A stretch of DNA of 64,000 nucleotides from CAG-170 sp022779365 (GCA_022779365.1 JALFSI010000033.1:1-64000); one strand, 5' to 3'. Counted from the stretch's first letter, positions 15,367 to 23,594 are shown. The notes: generated by a model not told the origin, from the letters alone. Numbers and translations: made by a program.

Positions 15367-15412
15367 TGTATAGCCTAATAGTAGCATACATAGCCTACTA
15401 TGTCTATATAAT
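15367..15412. promoter_or_regulatory. Divergent promoter/operator region of the XRE cluster
   Basis: TAGCCTA occurs at 15371-15377 and 15391-15397, exactly 20 bp (two helical turns) apart. ATAGTAG (15378-15384) and CTACTAT (15395-15401) form an inverted repeat across the second copy. A -10 box TATAAT (15407-15412) for the plus-strand genes follows. It looks like an operator for one of the adjacent XRE proteins. Confidence 0.5.
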
Positions 15413-15453
15413 TTCGGTATCTTTTTCATAGAAAGATGAAAGGGATGACCGTT

Positions 15454-15696
15454 ATGGACACGATCACGGCGGTGAAGAATCGGATTTTGCAGCTTTGCGG
15501 GGAGCGGGACATCAGCATCAACCGGCTGGCGACGCTCAGCGCGCTGCCGCCGTCGAGCGTGAAAAATATCCTGTACGGCAAAAGCCAGAACCCGAAGCTG
15601 CTGACCATCAAGCTCATCTGCGACGGACTCGGTATCACCCTCGGCGAGTTTTTCGCCACGCCGGAGTTTGACGCGCTGGAACAGGAAATACAGTAG
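15454..15696 (+). CDS. XRE-family HTH regulator 1
   Basis: 80 residues, almost all helix-turn-helix: NRILQLCGERDISINRLATL, then SALPPSSVKNILYG as recognition helix and LGITLGEFFATPEFDALEQE at the end. I chose ATG 15454 (AAAGGG 9 nt upstream) over the in-frame ATGs at 15436 and 15445 because the protein then aligns end to end with the 80-residue paralogue at 15967. Short single-domain Xre proteins of this type are usually autoregulators. First of three such genes with gaps of 9 and 3 nt. Confidence 0.85.
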   Translation: MDTITAVKNRILQLCGERDISINRLATLSALPPSSVKNILYGKSQNPKLLTIKLICDGLGITLGEFFATPEFDALEQEIQ

Positions 15697-15705
15697 GGTG
15701 AGCGA

Positions 15706-15963
15706 ATGCGAAAACGGAAATTGGCGCTCGGCGACCGCAATCTGGTCGGAGCGCGGGTCACGCAGGCGCGACTGGCGCGCGGCATGAAGCAGACAGAGCT
15801 GCTGGCACAGCTTCAGCTCGCTGGGGTCGATCTGAGTGTCCCCGCGCTGTCGCTGCTGGAAGGGCAGAAGCGCCCGGTCAGCGACATAGAGCTGAACGCA
15901 CTGGCTGATATTCTCAAGGTCAGCCCCGACTGGCTGCTGGGGCGCACGGAGGAAATGGAGTAG
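15706..15963 (+). CDS. XRE-family HTH regulator 2 (different subtype)
   Basis: 85 residues: basic start MRKRKLALGDRNLVGARVTQ, helix-turn-helix ARLARGMKQTELLAQLQ..SVPALSLLEGQKRPV, and a final helix ADILKVSPDWLLGRTE. This is the RapGH/SinR-like spacing and differs from its two neighbours, so it is not a tandem duplicate of them. Ribosome binding site GGGTGAG. Co-transcribed with both neighbours by position. Target unknown. Confidence 0.83.
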   Translation: MRKRKLALGDRNLVGARVTQARLARGMKQTELLAQLQLAGVDLSVPALSLLEGQKRPVSDIELNALADILKVSPDWLLGRTEEME

Positions 15964-15966
15964 AGG

Positions 15967-16209
15967 ATGGCGATCAAGGATGCCGTGGCGGCGCGGGTGT
16001 TGGCGCTTTGCCGCGAGCGGGGTATTCGCCCGAATGAGCTTGCGAACCGCGCGGGCGTAACGGCGTCTACGGTGTACAGCCTGCTGGACGCCCGGCGGCG
16101 CGATGTTTCAGTCGTGACCGTGAAAAAGCTCTGCGACGGCTTGGATATTACGATCGGGGAGTTTTTTACGAGTGCGGAATTTGACGCGCTGGAACAGGAG
16201 ATCGTATAA
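15967..16209 (+). CDS. XRE-family HTH regulator 3 (paralogue of regulator 1)
   Basis: 80 residues, clearly a paralogue of the protein at 15454: both have AV..R(I/V)L.LC.ER at the start, then KLCDGL(D)IT(I/L)GEFF, and the same ending EFDALEQEI. The recognition helix differs (AGVTASTVYSLLDARR against SALPPSSVKNILYGKS), so the two probably bind different sites. Last gene of the cluster; a terminator follows at 16216. Confidence 0.85.
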   Translation: MAIKDAVAARVLALCRERGIRPNELANRAGVTASTVYSLLDARRRDVSVVTVKKLCDGLDITIGEFFTSAEFDALEQEIV

Positions 16210-16215
16210 AACGCG

Positions 16216-16244
16216 ACCGGGAGGGGTGAGCCCTCCCGGTTTTT
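16216..16244 (+). terminator. Terminator of the XRE cluster
   Basis: CCGGGAGGG-GTGAG-CCCTCCCGG then TTTTT. Confidence 0.9.
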
Positions 16245-16263
16245 GCAATATGAGCGGATCTGC

Positions 16264-16655
16264 GGAAGTCCCTTGGCTCTCCCTTTGGGAGAGCTGTCGC
16301 CGCAGGCGACTGAGAGGGTCGGTGGGGTTGTTGCTGCCCCTCTCCGTCCTCGCTGTGCTCGGACACCTCTCCCAAAGGGAGAGGCAAGGGGGCGTACCAC
16401 ACCGACAGGTTTGCGAAAGTCCAAGGCTTCCCCATGTGGGGAAGCTGTCACCGAAGGTGACTGATGAGGAGACGGGTTCTTATTTTTGAGCTGCATCGCG
16501 TTTTTGAGCCGAACCGTGGCAGCATCTCAGAACGTACACCCCTTCTCCTCATCCGTCTCGCTGCGCGAGCCACCTGTCCCTACCCCCTTTGTCCCTTCGG
16601 GACATTTCCCCCTGATAGGGGGAATCTGCCCCACATGGGGAAGGCATGGGCTTGC
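16264..16655. repeat. Intergenic palindromic repeat block (three or four units)
   Basis: About 400 bp without a gene. Unit A at 16271-16318 reads GGCTCTCCCTTTGGGAGAGC..GTCGCC..GGCGAC..GAGAGGG; a reverse-strand relative at 16338-16390 has CTCTCCGTCCTCGC..GCTCGGAC..GGGAGAGGC; unit B at 16431-16474 has GGCTTCCCCATGTGGGGAAG..GTCACCGAAGGTGAC; a reverse unit B relative ends at 16655. Identical or near-identical units recur at 653-698 and 27991-28320. Each unit is two short hairpins. Open frames through the block are products of the repeat. Confidence 0.8.
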
Positions 16656-16658
16656 TGC

Positions 16659-18104
16659 TTAATCAATGCTCTCGCCAGCGATCACGGGCTTGGCATCCTG
16701 CGGGATGGGGCAGGTGTAGGTGCTGCCGAGGGCGTGAAACTCGTCCTGCGCGGCTTTGAGGACGGCGGGCTTGGTGAACAGATCCCACGCCGTGGCAGCG
16801 AGGACCTTCGCCGCCAGCAGCATCCCCTTGTGCGCGATGGAGCTTTTGCCGCAGCTCACCTCCTGCCAACTGTGCCCCGGCGTGCCGTTGGGGACAGTGG
16901 CAGCGTGGATCTGCACGGTGGGCGTCTGGCGGCTCACGTCGCCGACGTCGGTCGAGCCGGGCTCGATGGCGCTCGAATGATACAGCGGCATGAGAAATTC
17001 GTTGAGCGCGCAGGCGTTATCCTGCGTCTGTTCGCGCACAAAGCGGGCGATCCTTGCGTCGTGCAGCGTGGCAAAGCCGGGCAGCTTTGCCTTTTCATGC
17101 GTCCGGGAGAGCTTTTCGGCAAACGCGCGCTCCTCCGGCGTATACTCCGGCAGCCGGACGGCGGCAAAATTTTCGTATGCCAGCTTTTCCAGCGTTTCAT
17201 TCGGCAGCGTGTCCGCTGTGCCGTCGATGAAGCGGCGGGCGACAGTCGTATCCGTCATCATCGCCGCGCCCTGCGCGATGCGGTCCACACGCTCGGCGAG
17301 CTTGAGGATATTCGGCACGTTGTCTGCGCGGAGCATATACAGCGCCTGCGCGCGTGGCTGCACGACGTTGGGAGATAGACCGCCGGCGTCGGTGATGGCG
17401 TAGTGTACGCCGTGATGGGGCGGGATGTGCTCACGCAAAAACTGCGCGCCCACGTTCATCAGCTCCACCGCGTCCAGTGCGCTGCGCCCCATGTATGGGC
17501 AGCCCGCCGCGTGCGCCGCGACGCCGGTGAATTTGTACTCCACCTGATAGGAGGCAAGGCAGGTGCCGGTCACGACCTCGTTGACGTCCTCGGGGTGCCA
17601 GGTGAGCGCGGCGTCAAGCCCCTTGAACACGCCCTCGCGCGCCATGAACGCCTTGCCCGCGCCGCCCTCCTCGCCGGGGCAGCCATAGAAGATGACCGTG
17701 CCGCTGCCGTCCGGGAGCTTGCTCAGCGCGTCTTTGACTGCGGCGGCAGCCGCCAGCGCGCCCGCGCCGAGCAGATTATGCCCGCAGCCGTGCCCCGCGC
17801 CGCCGGGGACACACGCCTTGCGCTCCAGCGCGCCCGCCTCCTGCGAGAGGCTGTCCAGCGCGTCGTATTCGCCCAAAAAGCCGATGACGGGCTTTCCCGA
17901 GCCGAACGTGCCGGAAAAAGCCGTCGGCACGCCCGCGATGCCGGTCTCGACGGCAAAGCCGAGCGATCTTAATGCCGCGCAGTAGCGCTCCATCGCCCCG
18001 TATTCGCGCAGTGACAGCTCCGGGTGCTCCCAGATGTCGTCACTGAGCTGCGTGAAAATGGCGGCGTTTTTGTCGAGATACGAAAATAAAGTCTGTTTTT
18101 CCAT
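16659..18104 (-). CDS. M20D amidohydrolase, p-aminobenzoyl-glutamate hydrolase B-like
   Basis: 481 residues. Zinc-dependent M20 hydrolase with the AbgB-type metal motif PGGAGHGCGHNLLGAG (about 100-115), the catalytic Glu in GCPGEEGGAGKAFM and a further ligand in ALTWHPEDVN; a dimerisation domain sits in the middle (GVAAHAAGCPYMGRSALDA). Such enzymes cleave amide bonds of N-acylated amino acids or aminobenzoyl-glutamate. ATG 18104 follows GGAGGG. It lies directly behind a polar amino-acid ABC transporter, so its substrate is probably an imported acyl-amino acid or dipeptide-like compound. A hairpin with a T-run separates it from the transporter. Confidence 0.88.
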   Translation of the reverse strand: MEKQTLFSYLDKNAAIFTQLSDDIWEHPELSLREYGAMERYCAALRSLGFAVETGIAGVPTAFSGTFGSGKPVIGFLGEYDALDSLSQEAGALERKACVPGGAGHGCGHNLLGAGALAAAAAVKDALSKLPDGSGTVIFYGCPGEEGGAGKAFMAREGVFKGLDAALTWHPEDVNEVVTGTCLASYQVEYKFTGVAAHAAGCPYMGRSALDAVELMNVGAQFLREHIPPHHGVHYAITDAGGLSPNVVQPRAQALYMLRADNVPNILKLAERVDRIAQGAAMMTDTTVARRFIDGTADTLPNETLEKLAYENFAAVRLPEYTPEERAFAEKLSRTHEKAKLPGFATLHDARIARFVREQTQDNACALNEFLMPLYHSSAIEPGSTDVGDVSRQTPTVQIHAATVPNGTPGHSWQEVSCGKSSIAHKGMLLAAKVLAATAWDLFTKPAVLKAAQDEFHALGSTYTCPIPQDAKPVIAGESID

Positions 18105-18112
18105 AAAACCCT

Positions 18113-18152
18113 CCAAAAAAGAAGGCGTCCGCGCCCATGCGCAGACGCCTTT
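18113..18152 (-). terminator. Intra-operon terminator/attenuator before the M20D gene
   Basis: On the minus strand: AAGGCGTC-TGCGCATGGGCGCG-GACGCCTT followed by CTTTTTT, then directly GGAGGG and the ATG. It would let only part of the transporter transcript continue into the hydrolase. Confidence 0.7.
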
Positions 18153-18162
18153 TGATGTAGCC

Positions 18163-18933
18163 CTATAACACCTTCGCGAGAAAATCCTGAAGCCGTTCGC
18201 TCTGCGGGTGGTCGAAAATATCCGTAGGCGAGCCCTGCTCGACGAGCTTGCCGTCTGCCATGAACAGCACCCGGTTGCCGACCTCTTTGGCGAAGCCCAT
18301 TTCGTGCGTGACCACGACCATCGTCATGCCGCCCAGCGCCAGCTCCTTCATGACCTCCAGCACCTCGCCGACCATCTCGGGGTCGAGCGCGCTCGTCGGC
18401 TCGTCAAAGAGCATGACCTCGGGCTCCATCATCAGCGCGCGCACGATGGCGACACGCTGCTTCTGCCCGCCGGAGAGCTGGATGGGGTAGGCGTCGGCAC
18501 GGTCGGCAAGCCCGACGCGCGCCAGCAGCCCCAGCGCCTTCTGCTCCGCCTCGGCTTTGTTCATGTGCTTGACCTGCACGGGCGCGAGGGTCATATTGTC
18601 GAGGATCGTCATATGCGGGAAGAGGTTGAAGTGCTGGAACACCATGCCCATCTTTTGCCGGTGCTGGTCGATGTTCAGCTTGTGCAGCCTGCCGTCCGCG
18701 CCCTTCTCACGCTTTTTGGTGATGTCCACGCCGTCAAAGACGATGCTGCCGCCGGTGGGCTGCTCCAGCAGGTTGAGCGAGCGCAGGAACGTCGATTTGC
18801 CGCTGCCGGACGGACCGATGACGACCATCACATCGCCGCGGTCAATGTCCACGCTCACGCCGTCGAGCGCCTTGATCGCGCCGCGGTTATAATACTTTTT
18901 GAGGTCCTTGACCTCGATCAGCTTCTGGCTCAT
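18163..18933 (-). CDS. Polar amino-acid ABC transporter, ATPase (system 1)
   Basis: 256 residues. Walker A GPSGSGKS, Q loop in GMVFQHFNLFPH, signature LSGGQKQR, Walker B VMLFDEP, and the switch His in VVTHEMGFA. The GlnQ/HisP type powers uptake of polar or basic amino acids. An insertion around KKREKGADGRLHKLNIDQHR between Walker A and the Q loop is a feature of this subfamily in Clostridia. It overlaps the permease gene by 4 nt. Confidence 0.93.
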   Translation of the reverse strand: MSQKLIEVKDLKKYYNRGAIKALDGVSVDIDRGDVMVVIGPSGSGKSTFLRSLNLLEQPTGGSIVFDGVDITKKREKGADGRLHKLNIDQHRQKMGMVFQHFNLFPHMTILDNMTLAPVQVKHMNKAEAEQKALGLLARVGLADRADAYPIQLSGGQKQRVAIVRALMMEPEVMLFDEPTSALDPEMVGEVLEVMKELALGGMTMVVVTHEMGFAKEVGNRVLFMADGKLVEQGSPTDIFDHPQSERLQDFLAKVL

Positions 18934-19817
18934 TTCGTCTCCTCCTCGGTCGGGATCATGACGACGGGCTGCGCACCTGCACCGGCAAAGCCCAGTTTGC
19001 GCTTGCGCTCGCGCGGATGCGAGCCGGTATTGCCGCTGCGGCGGTCGCCCGCGCTCATTTTCTTTTCAAAGTGCGCGATGATCTTGGACGTCGGGAACGT
19101 CAGGCAGAAGTACAGCGCCGTGGCGATGACCAGCGGCTCGGCGATGACGAATGTCGCGCCCTTCACGGCGGCGACGGCGCTCATGATGTCCTGCACGCCG
19201 ATGGTATAGCAGATGGACGATTCCTTGATGATGGTGACGAACTCATTGGCGATGGCGGGCAGGATGTTTTTGATCGCCTGCGGCAGGATGATGAAGCGCA
19301 TCGTCTTGAGCTGGCTCATGCCAAGGCTGCGGGCGGCTTCGGTCTGCCCGCCGTCGATCGACTGGATGCCGGAGCGGATGATCTCGGACAGATACGCGCC
19401 GGAGTTGAGCGCCAGCGCCACCACGCCCGGGAAGAAGCGGTCAAAGCGGATGAAGCCGAAGAGCTTGAAGCCCGGCAGCACGCTCACGTTTGCGAACACA
19501 ACGTAGTAGATCACAAAGAGCTGCACCAGCATCGGCGTGGCGCGGAACAGCTCCACATACGCTGTTGCGATGAATTTGATGGGGTTAAAGCGGCTCAGGG
19601 CGTACCAGAAGCCCTCCCGGTTTTGCAGCCTCCGCTGCGCATCCGTAGAGAGAAACCGGAACACGTTCAGATCGGACAGGCGCGCCACAGCCAAAATCAG
19701 CGCCAGAATGAAGCCGAAGATGACCGTCAGCGCGGAGAGCGAGACGGTGCACGCCACGCCCTGCCAGAACAGGTCCATATAGCGGAATACTTTTTCGAAT
19801 TTTACAGCGGAAAGCAT
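18930..19817 (-). CDS. Polar amino-acid ABC transporter, permease (system 1)
   Basis: 295 residues, HisM/GlnP type: first membrane segment at about 14-35, the family EAA-like loop RSGIQSIDGGQTEAARSLGMS and QAIKNILPAIANEF near the cytoplasmic coupling helix, five predicted membrane segments. The charged C-terminal tail (ERKRKLGFAGAGAQP) is longer than usual. The start codon lies 87 bp after the binding-protein gene, past an intercistronic hairpin. Works with the ATPase at 18163 and the lipoprotein at 19905. Confidence 0.9.
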   Translation of the reverse strand: MLSAVKFEKVFRYMDLFWQGVACTVSLSALTVIFGFILALILAVARLSDLNVFRFLSTDAQRRLQNREGFWYALSRFNPIKFIATAYVELFRATPMLVQLFVIYYVVFANVSVLPGFKLFGFIRFDRFFPGVVALALNSGAYLSEIIRSGIQSIDGGQTEAARSLGMSQLKTMRFIILPQAIKNILPAIANEFVTIIKESSICYTIGVQDIMSAVAAVKGATFVIAEPLVIATALYFCLTFPTSKIIAHFEKKMSAGDRRSGNTGSHPRERKRKLGFAGAGAQPVVMIPTEEETK

Positions 19818-19847
19818 CGGTTTTCCCCTTTCATTGAAAGCGCCCGC

Positions 19848-19877
19848 GATCCTCCCAGCCGCGCGGGTGGGAGGATC
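19848..19877 (-). terminator. Intercistronic hairpin between binding protein and permease (system 1)
   Basis: GATCCTCCCA..TGGGAGGATC, 10-bp perfect stem, no T-run on the minus strand. Hairpins of this kind usually stabilise the upstream binding-protein mRNA and lower expression of the membrane genes. Confidence 0.65.
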
Positions 19878-19904
19878 GGGTCGGAGATACTATCAGTTTA
19901 CAGC

Positions 19905-20822
19905 TCAGCCCTCGTAGTTGTCAAGCAGACCCTCGTAGACGCTGCCGCTGGCAAGCTCGTTCGCCTCGGCGACGAAGCTGTCCATGCTGCCGTCCGCCAG
20001 CGCGGCGGCGATGGCTTCGTTGACACCGGCAAGCAGCTCGCTGTTGCCCTTGACAACGCCGATGGAAGAACCGGCGACGTCATACGGGACCTCCAGCGCC
20101 ACGCACAGCTCGGGGTAGTTCTTGGCGTAGCTCTCGGCAACGGCGGTCTCGATGTAAGCGCCGTCCAGCTTACCGCCGATCAGCTCGGCGATGATGTCGG
20201 TGACCTTGGTCAGCAGAACGATGTCGGCATCGGGGCTGTTTTCCTCAGCCAGATTCACCTGAATGGAGCCCGTCTGCGCGCCGATGGAGAGGGAAGCGTC
20301 GTTGGTGGCTGCCAGATCGGGGAACTTGTCGGCGTTCGCCTGCAGGCAGACGAAGGACTGACCGCCGATGTAGTAGAGGTCGGAGAACTCCATCGCATCG
20401 GCACGCTCGGGATCGGGGGACAGACCCGCCATGCCAAGATCGACCGTGCCGTTTGCCAGCTCGGCGAGCACGCCGTCAAAGTCCATCGGGATGATCTCAA
20501 GCTCCAGACCGAGGTAATCGGCGACGTACTGCGCCAGCGCCGGGTCAAAGCCCGCGAGCTTCGGCTCGCCGTTTTCGTCGATGGCGTAGAACTCATACGG
20601 AGCAAAGTCCGGCGAGGTGGCGACGGTCAGCTTGCCGGGGTTCACGGTGGAGATGGTGGGAGCGGCCTCCTCGGCAGCCGGGGCTTCGTCAGCCGCGGGG
20701 GTCTCAGTCGCGGCAGGGGTCTCGGTCGCCGCAGGGGTCTCGGTGGTGGTGGACTTGCCGGCGCAAGCCGCCAGACTCAGTACCATGCACAGGCACAGCA
20801 GAATTGCAAGCAGTTTTTTCAT
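19905..20822 (-). CDS. Amino-acid ABC transporter substrate-binding lipoprotein (system 1)
   Basis: 305 residues. Lipoprotein signal with lipobox LAAC (Cys20), a Thr/Pro/Ala/Glu linker with ETPAAT repeats (about 25-55), then a type 3 solute-binding domain: KLTVATSPDFAPYEF, GFDPALAQYVADYLGLELEI, GTVDLGMAGLSPDPERADAM. The RADAMEFSDLYY pattern is typical of binders of glutamine, arginine or cystine-like ligands; the exact ligand cannot be read. ATG 20822 follows TGGAGG; the frame opens further upstream without a ribosome binding site. Confidence 0.92.
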   Translation of the reverse strand: MKKLLAILLCLCMVLSLAACAGKSTTTETPAATETPAATETPAADEAPAAEEAAPTISTVNPGKLTVATSPDFAPYEFYAIDENGEPKLAGFDPALAQYVADYLGLELEIIPMDFDGVLAELANGTVDLGMAGLSPDPERADAMEFSDLYYIGGQSFVCLQANADKFPDLAATNDASLSIGAQTGSIQVNLAEENSPDADIVLLTKVTDIIAELIGGKLDGAYIETAVAESYAKNYPELCVALEVPYDVAGSSIGVVKGNSELLAGVNEAIAAALADGSMDSFVAEANELASGSVYEGLLDNYEG

Positions 20823-20877
20823 TTTCGTTTCCTCCATTTGATCTGCCCTCTGTCGTGGGGCGTTCTTTATGGTGCTA

Positions 20878-20906
20878 AGTATACACACTTGATGAATAAA
20901 AATCAA
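20878..20906 (-). promoter_or_regulatory. Promoter of ABC system 1
   Basis: Minus strand: TTGATT (20901-20906), 17 bp, TATACT (20878-20883), preceded by TGTG. Confidence 0.6.
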
Positions 20907-21002
20907 CCCTAAATTTGAAAAATATTGCACAACGATCTGCGCTTTTTTCAAAAATGATGCGGTCAAACTGCACATAATGGGCAGTATTTCGCAGAAATAC
21001 AG

Positions 21003-21048
21003 AATAAAAAATGAATATATGCAAATTTTGCATTTGCATATATTCATT
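21003..21048 (-). terminator. AT-rich palindrome, terminator of ABC system 2
   Basis: AATGAATATATGCAAA (21010-21025) and TTTGCATATATTCATT (21033-21048) form a perfect 16-bp stem 13 bp past the ATPase stop, followed on the minus strand by TTTTTATTC. A terminator is most likely, but its AT-rich dyad could also bind a protein upstream of system 1. Confidence 0.65.
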
Positions 21049-21061
21049 AAAATTTGGATAT

Positions 21062-21856
21062 TCAGAGCGCGTTCTGATTGTAGCTTGCCAAAAACTGCTG
21101 CGTGCGCGCGTTTTGCGGATGCTCGATGACGTCATGCGCCGGCCCCTGCTCCACGATCACGCCGCCGTCCATAAAGATCGCGCGGTCGGCGACGTCGCGG
21201 GCGAACGCCATCTCGTGCGTGACGACGATCATCGTCATGTGCTGGTCGGCAAGCGCGCGGATGACGCGCAGTACCTCACCCGTCAGCTCCGGGTCGAGCG
21301 CGCTTGTCGGCTCGTCAAAGCACAGCACATCGGGCTTCAGCGCCAGCGCCCGCGCGATGGCGACGCGCTGCTGCTGCCCGCCGGAGAGCTGGTGCGGGTA
21401 GAGAGACATCTTGTCCTTTAACCCCACCTGCGTCAGCAGCTCCTCCGCGTGCGCGCGGAGCTGCGCGAGAACGGCTTTTTTGTTCTGCTTGAAATCCGGC
21501 TGCGCCTTTGCCAGCAGCTCGCTGGCGAGCATCACATTTTCCAGCGCCGTATACTGCGGGAAGAGATTGAAATTCTGGAACACCAGCCCGAAATGCAGCC
21601 GCTTGGTGCGGATCTCGGACTCGCGCCGCGTGGCGGGGTCGGCGGCGTCGAACAGTGTTTCACCGTTCACCAGGATTTGCCCCTTGTCGGGCGTTTCCAA
21701 AAAGTTCAGGCAGCGCAGGAGCGTCGTTTTGCCGCTGCCGGATGAGCCGATGATGGCGACGCATTCGCCCTGTTCCAGCGAAAAGCTCACGCCGCGCAGC
21801 ACCTGTGTGCTGCGGTCAAACTGCTTGTGCAGGTCGCGGACCTCCAGTACAGACAT
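21062..21856 (-). CDS. Polar amino-acid ABC transporter, ATPase (system 2)
   Basis: 264 residues: Walker A GSSGSGKT, GLVFQNFNLFPQYTALENV, signature LSGGQQQR, Walker B VLCFDEP, VVTHEMAFARDVADR. GlnQ type. An inserted segment KAQPDFKQNKKAVLAQLRAH precedes the signature. Located 12 bp after its permease gene; the proteins of system 1 and 2 are homologous but clearly diverged, so they probably serve different amino acids. Confidence 0.93.
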   Translation of the reverse strand: MSVLEVRDLHKQFDRSTQVLRGVSFSLEQGECVAIIGSSGSGKTTLLRCLNFLETPDKGQILVNGETLFDAADPATRRESEIRTKRLHFGLVFQNFNLFPQYTALENVMLASELLAKAQPDFKQNKKAVLAQLRAHAEELLTQVGLKDKMSLYPHQLSGGQQQRVAIARALALKPDVLCFDEPTSALDPELTGEVLRVIRALADQHMTMIVVTHEMAFARDVADRAIFMDGGVIVEQGPAHDVIEHPQNARTQQFLASYNQNAL

Positions 21857-21868
21857 ATTCCTTCCTCC

Positions 21869-22555
21869 TTACGCCTTAAAATAGTCGAGCTTGCGCTCCA
21901 GCGCGCCGAGCGCGAGCGTCAGCACGCCGCTGAAGATCAGGTAATACACGCCGGTAAAGAACAGCGGCCAGATCGCGCCGGAAATGCCGTTGCTGCCCTT
22001 CATGAACGCCTGACCTGCCCAGATGACCTCCTGCAAAGCAATAATGCGGGCGAGGGACGTGTCCTTGACCAGCGTGATGATCTCGTTGGACATCGGCGGC
22101 ACGATGCGCTTGATCATTTGCAGCAGCGTGACCTTGAAGAAGATCTGCCCCTTCGTCATGCCGAGCACCTGCCCCGCCTCCTGCTGACCCTTGGGCACGC
22201 CCTGGATGCCGCCGCGGTAAATTTCGGAGAAATAGCAGGCGTAATTAAACACGAACGCGATGGCGGAGGCAAGGAAGCGCCCCGTCTCGCCGCTGCCCCA
22301 GATGTTTTTGCCCAGCACCAGACCGGGGAAGAAAAACAGGATCAGGAGCTGGAGCATCAGCGGCGTGCCGCGGATGACCCAGATGACCAGCCGCACGAGA
22401 TAGCGCAGCGGGCGAAAGCGCGACATCGAGCCGAAGGAGATGATGAGCCCCAGCGGGATCGCGCCGATGAGCGTGACGGCAAACAGCTTGAGCGTCTGCA
22501 AAAAGCCGGCATTCAGCGCCTGCAATACGATCGGAAATTGTTCGGAAAACGTCAT
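21869..22555 (-). CDS. Polar amino-acid ABC transporter, permease (system 2)
   Basis: 228 residues, normal length for HisM/GlnP permeases. Predicted five membrane segments; the coupling loop reads RGGIQGVPKGQQEAGQVLGMTKGQ and LLQMIKRIVPPMSNEI. The third gene of the binding protein - permease - ATPase order (minus strand) shared with system 1. Confidence 0.92.
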   Translation of the reverse strand: MTFSEQFPIVLQALNAGFLQTLKLFAVTLIGAIPLGLIISFGSMSRFRPLRYLVRLVIWVIRGTPLMLQLLILFFFPGLVLGKNIWGSGETGRFLASAIAFVFNYACYFSEIYRGGIQGVPKGQQEAGQVLGMTKGQIFFKVTLLQMIKRIVPPMSNEIITLVKDTSLARIIALQEVIWAGQAFMKGSNGISGAIWPLFFTGVYYLIFSGVLTLALGALERKLDYFKA

Positions 22556-22621
22556 AGGATGTACCGCCTGTATTCTAAAATATAGTCATTATATCGTGAG
22601 AGGAAATGGGGAGATAGACAG

Positions 22622-22651
22622 GCGTTCCCCGGCGGAGACCGCCGGGGAGCG
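22622..22651 (-). terminator. Intercistronic hairpin between binding protein and permease (system 2)
   Basis: TTCCCCGGCG-GAGAC-CGCCGGGGA, in the same relative position as the hairpin of system 1; no T-run on the minus strand. Confidence 0.65.
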
Positions 22652-22688
22652 CGGGGGAGGTATATGATGGCTTGCGGAAGTTTTCAGG

Positions 22689-23528
22689 TTATTGAGCAAT
22701 GAGCGCTGCCTGAATACCATACGTTTCTGCACAGGCGGTCATGCTGCCGTCGGCGTAGGCGCTCTTGAAGAAGTCGTTCAGCGCTGCTGCCAGATCAGAG
22801 CCCTTGCGGAAGCCGACGCCGTACTGCTCGCCCTCTTCGGCGTTCAGGCTGAAGGTGTAGCTCAGGTTTTCGTAGCTCGTGCCTGCGCCCACCATTGCGC
22901 CCGCCATCAGCGAGTCGATGACTGCCGCGTCGCACGTCCCGGCGGCGACTTCCATCAGCGCGGTCGCCTGATCCTTGACCTCGGTGAAGGTGAAGCCCTG
23001 CTTTTCGACCTCTGCCTGACCGGCAGAGCCGGATTCCACGGCGAACGTCAGGTCCTTGCACGCGTCTACGCTGGTGTAGTCAGCAGCCTTGTCGGCGGGA
23101 ACGATAACGACCTGAGAGTTGTTGCAGTAGGCGTTGGAGGTCTCCATGGAGGATGTGACCTCAGAGGTGAGCGTCATGCCGTTCCACACGCAGTCGATGG
23201 TCTTGCTGTCGAGCTCCAGAATTTTGTTGTCCCAGTCGATCTCAACGAACTCGGCTTCCACGCCGAGGGACTTTGCAAACGCCTTTGCCATGTCGGCGTC
23301 AAAGCCGATCCATTCGCCGTTTTCCTGATAGTCCATGGGGGCGAAGTCGGTGATGCCGACGACGAGCTTGCCCTTGCCGACGACGTAGTCCTTGTCGGTC
23401 TCGGCGGCTTCCTCAGAAGCAGCGGGCGTTTCGGCGGCTGCGGGGGTCTCGGACGCCGGCTTGCCTGCGCAGGCGGCCATGGATGCGAGCATCAGAACTG
23501 CCAGCATGATAGCGATGATCTTTTTCAT
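22689..23528 (-). CDS. Amino-acid ABC transporter substrate-binding lipoprotein (system 2)
   Basis: 279 residues. Signal peptide with lipobox MAAC (Cys20), short Ala/Pro/Glu linker, then a type 3 binding domain: KLVVGITDFAPMDYQENGEWIGFDADMAKAF in outline, TIDCVWNGMTLTSEV, VESGSAGQAEVEKQG. The FAPMDY start and NGMT motif resemble cystine/glutamine-type binders. ATG 23528 was chosen because AAGGAGG lies 8 nt upstream; ATGs at 23534 and 23552 are too close to or before it. Confidence 0.9.
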   Translation of the reverse strand: MKKIIAIMLAVLMLASMAACAGKPASETPAAAETPAASEEAAETDKDYVVGKGKLVVGITDFAPMDYQENGEWIGFDADMAKAFAKSLGVEAEFVEIDWDNKILELDSKTIDCVWNGMTLTSEVTSSMETSNAYCNNSQVVIVPADKAADYTSVDACKDLTFAVESGSAGQAEVEKQGFTFTEVKDQATALMEVAAGTCDAAVIDSLMAGAMVGAGTSYENLSYTFSLNAEEGEQYGVGFRKGSDLAAALNDFFKSAYADGSMTACAETYGIQAALIAQ

Positions 23529-23594
23529 TTTCATTTCCTCCTTGATGGTCATTGCGGTGGTTTTTGTGTGGGAAGTAGCTCATTGACTGCTTCG

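Noticed and set aside
19017..20912. 631-residue plus-strand open frame
   Set aside because: Antisense to the ABC permease and binding protein genes; no recognisable domain.
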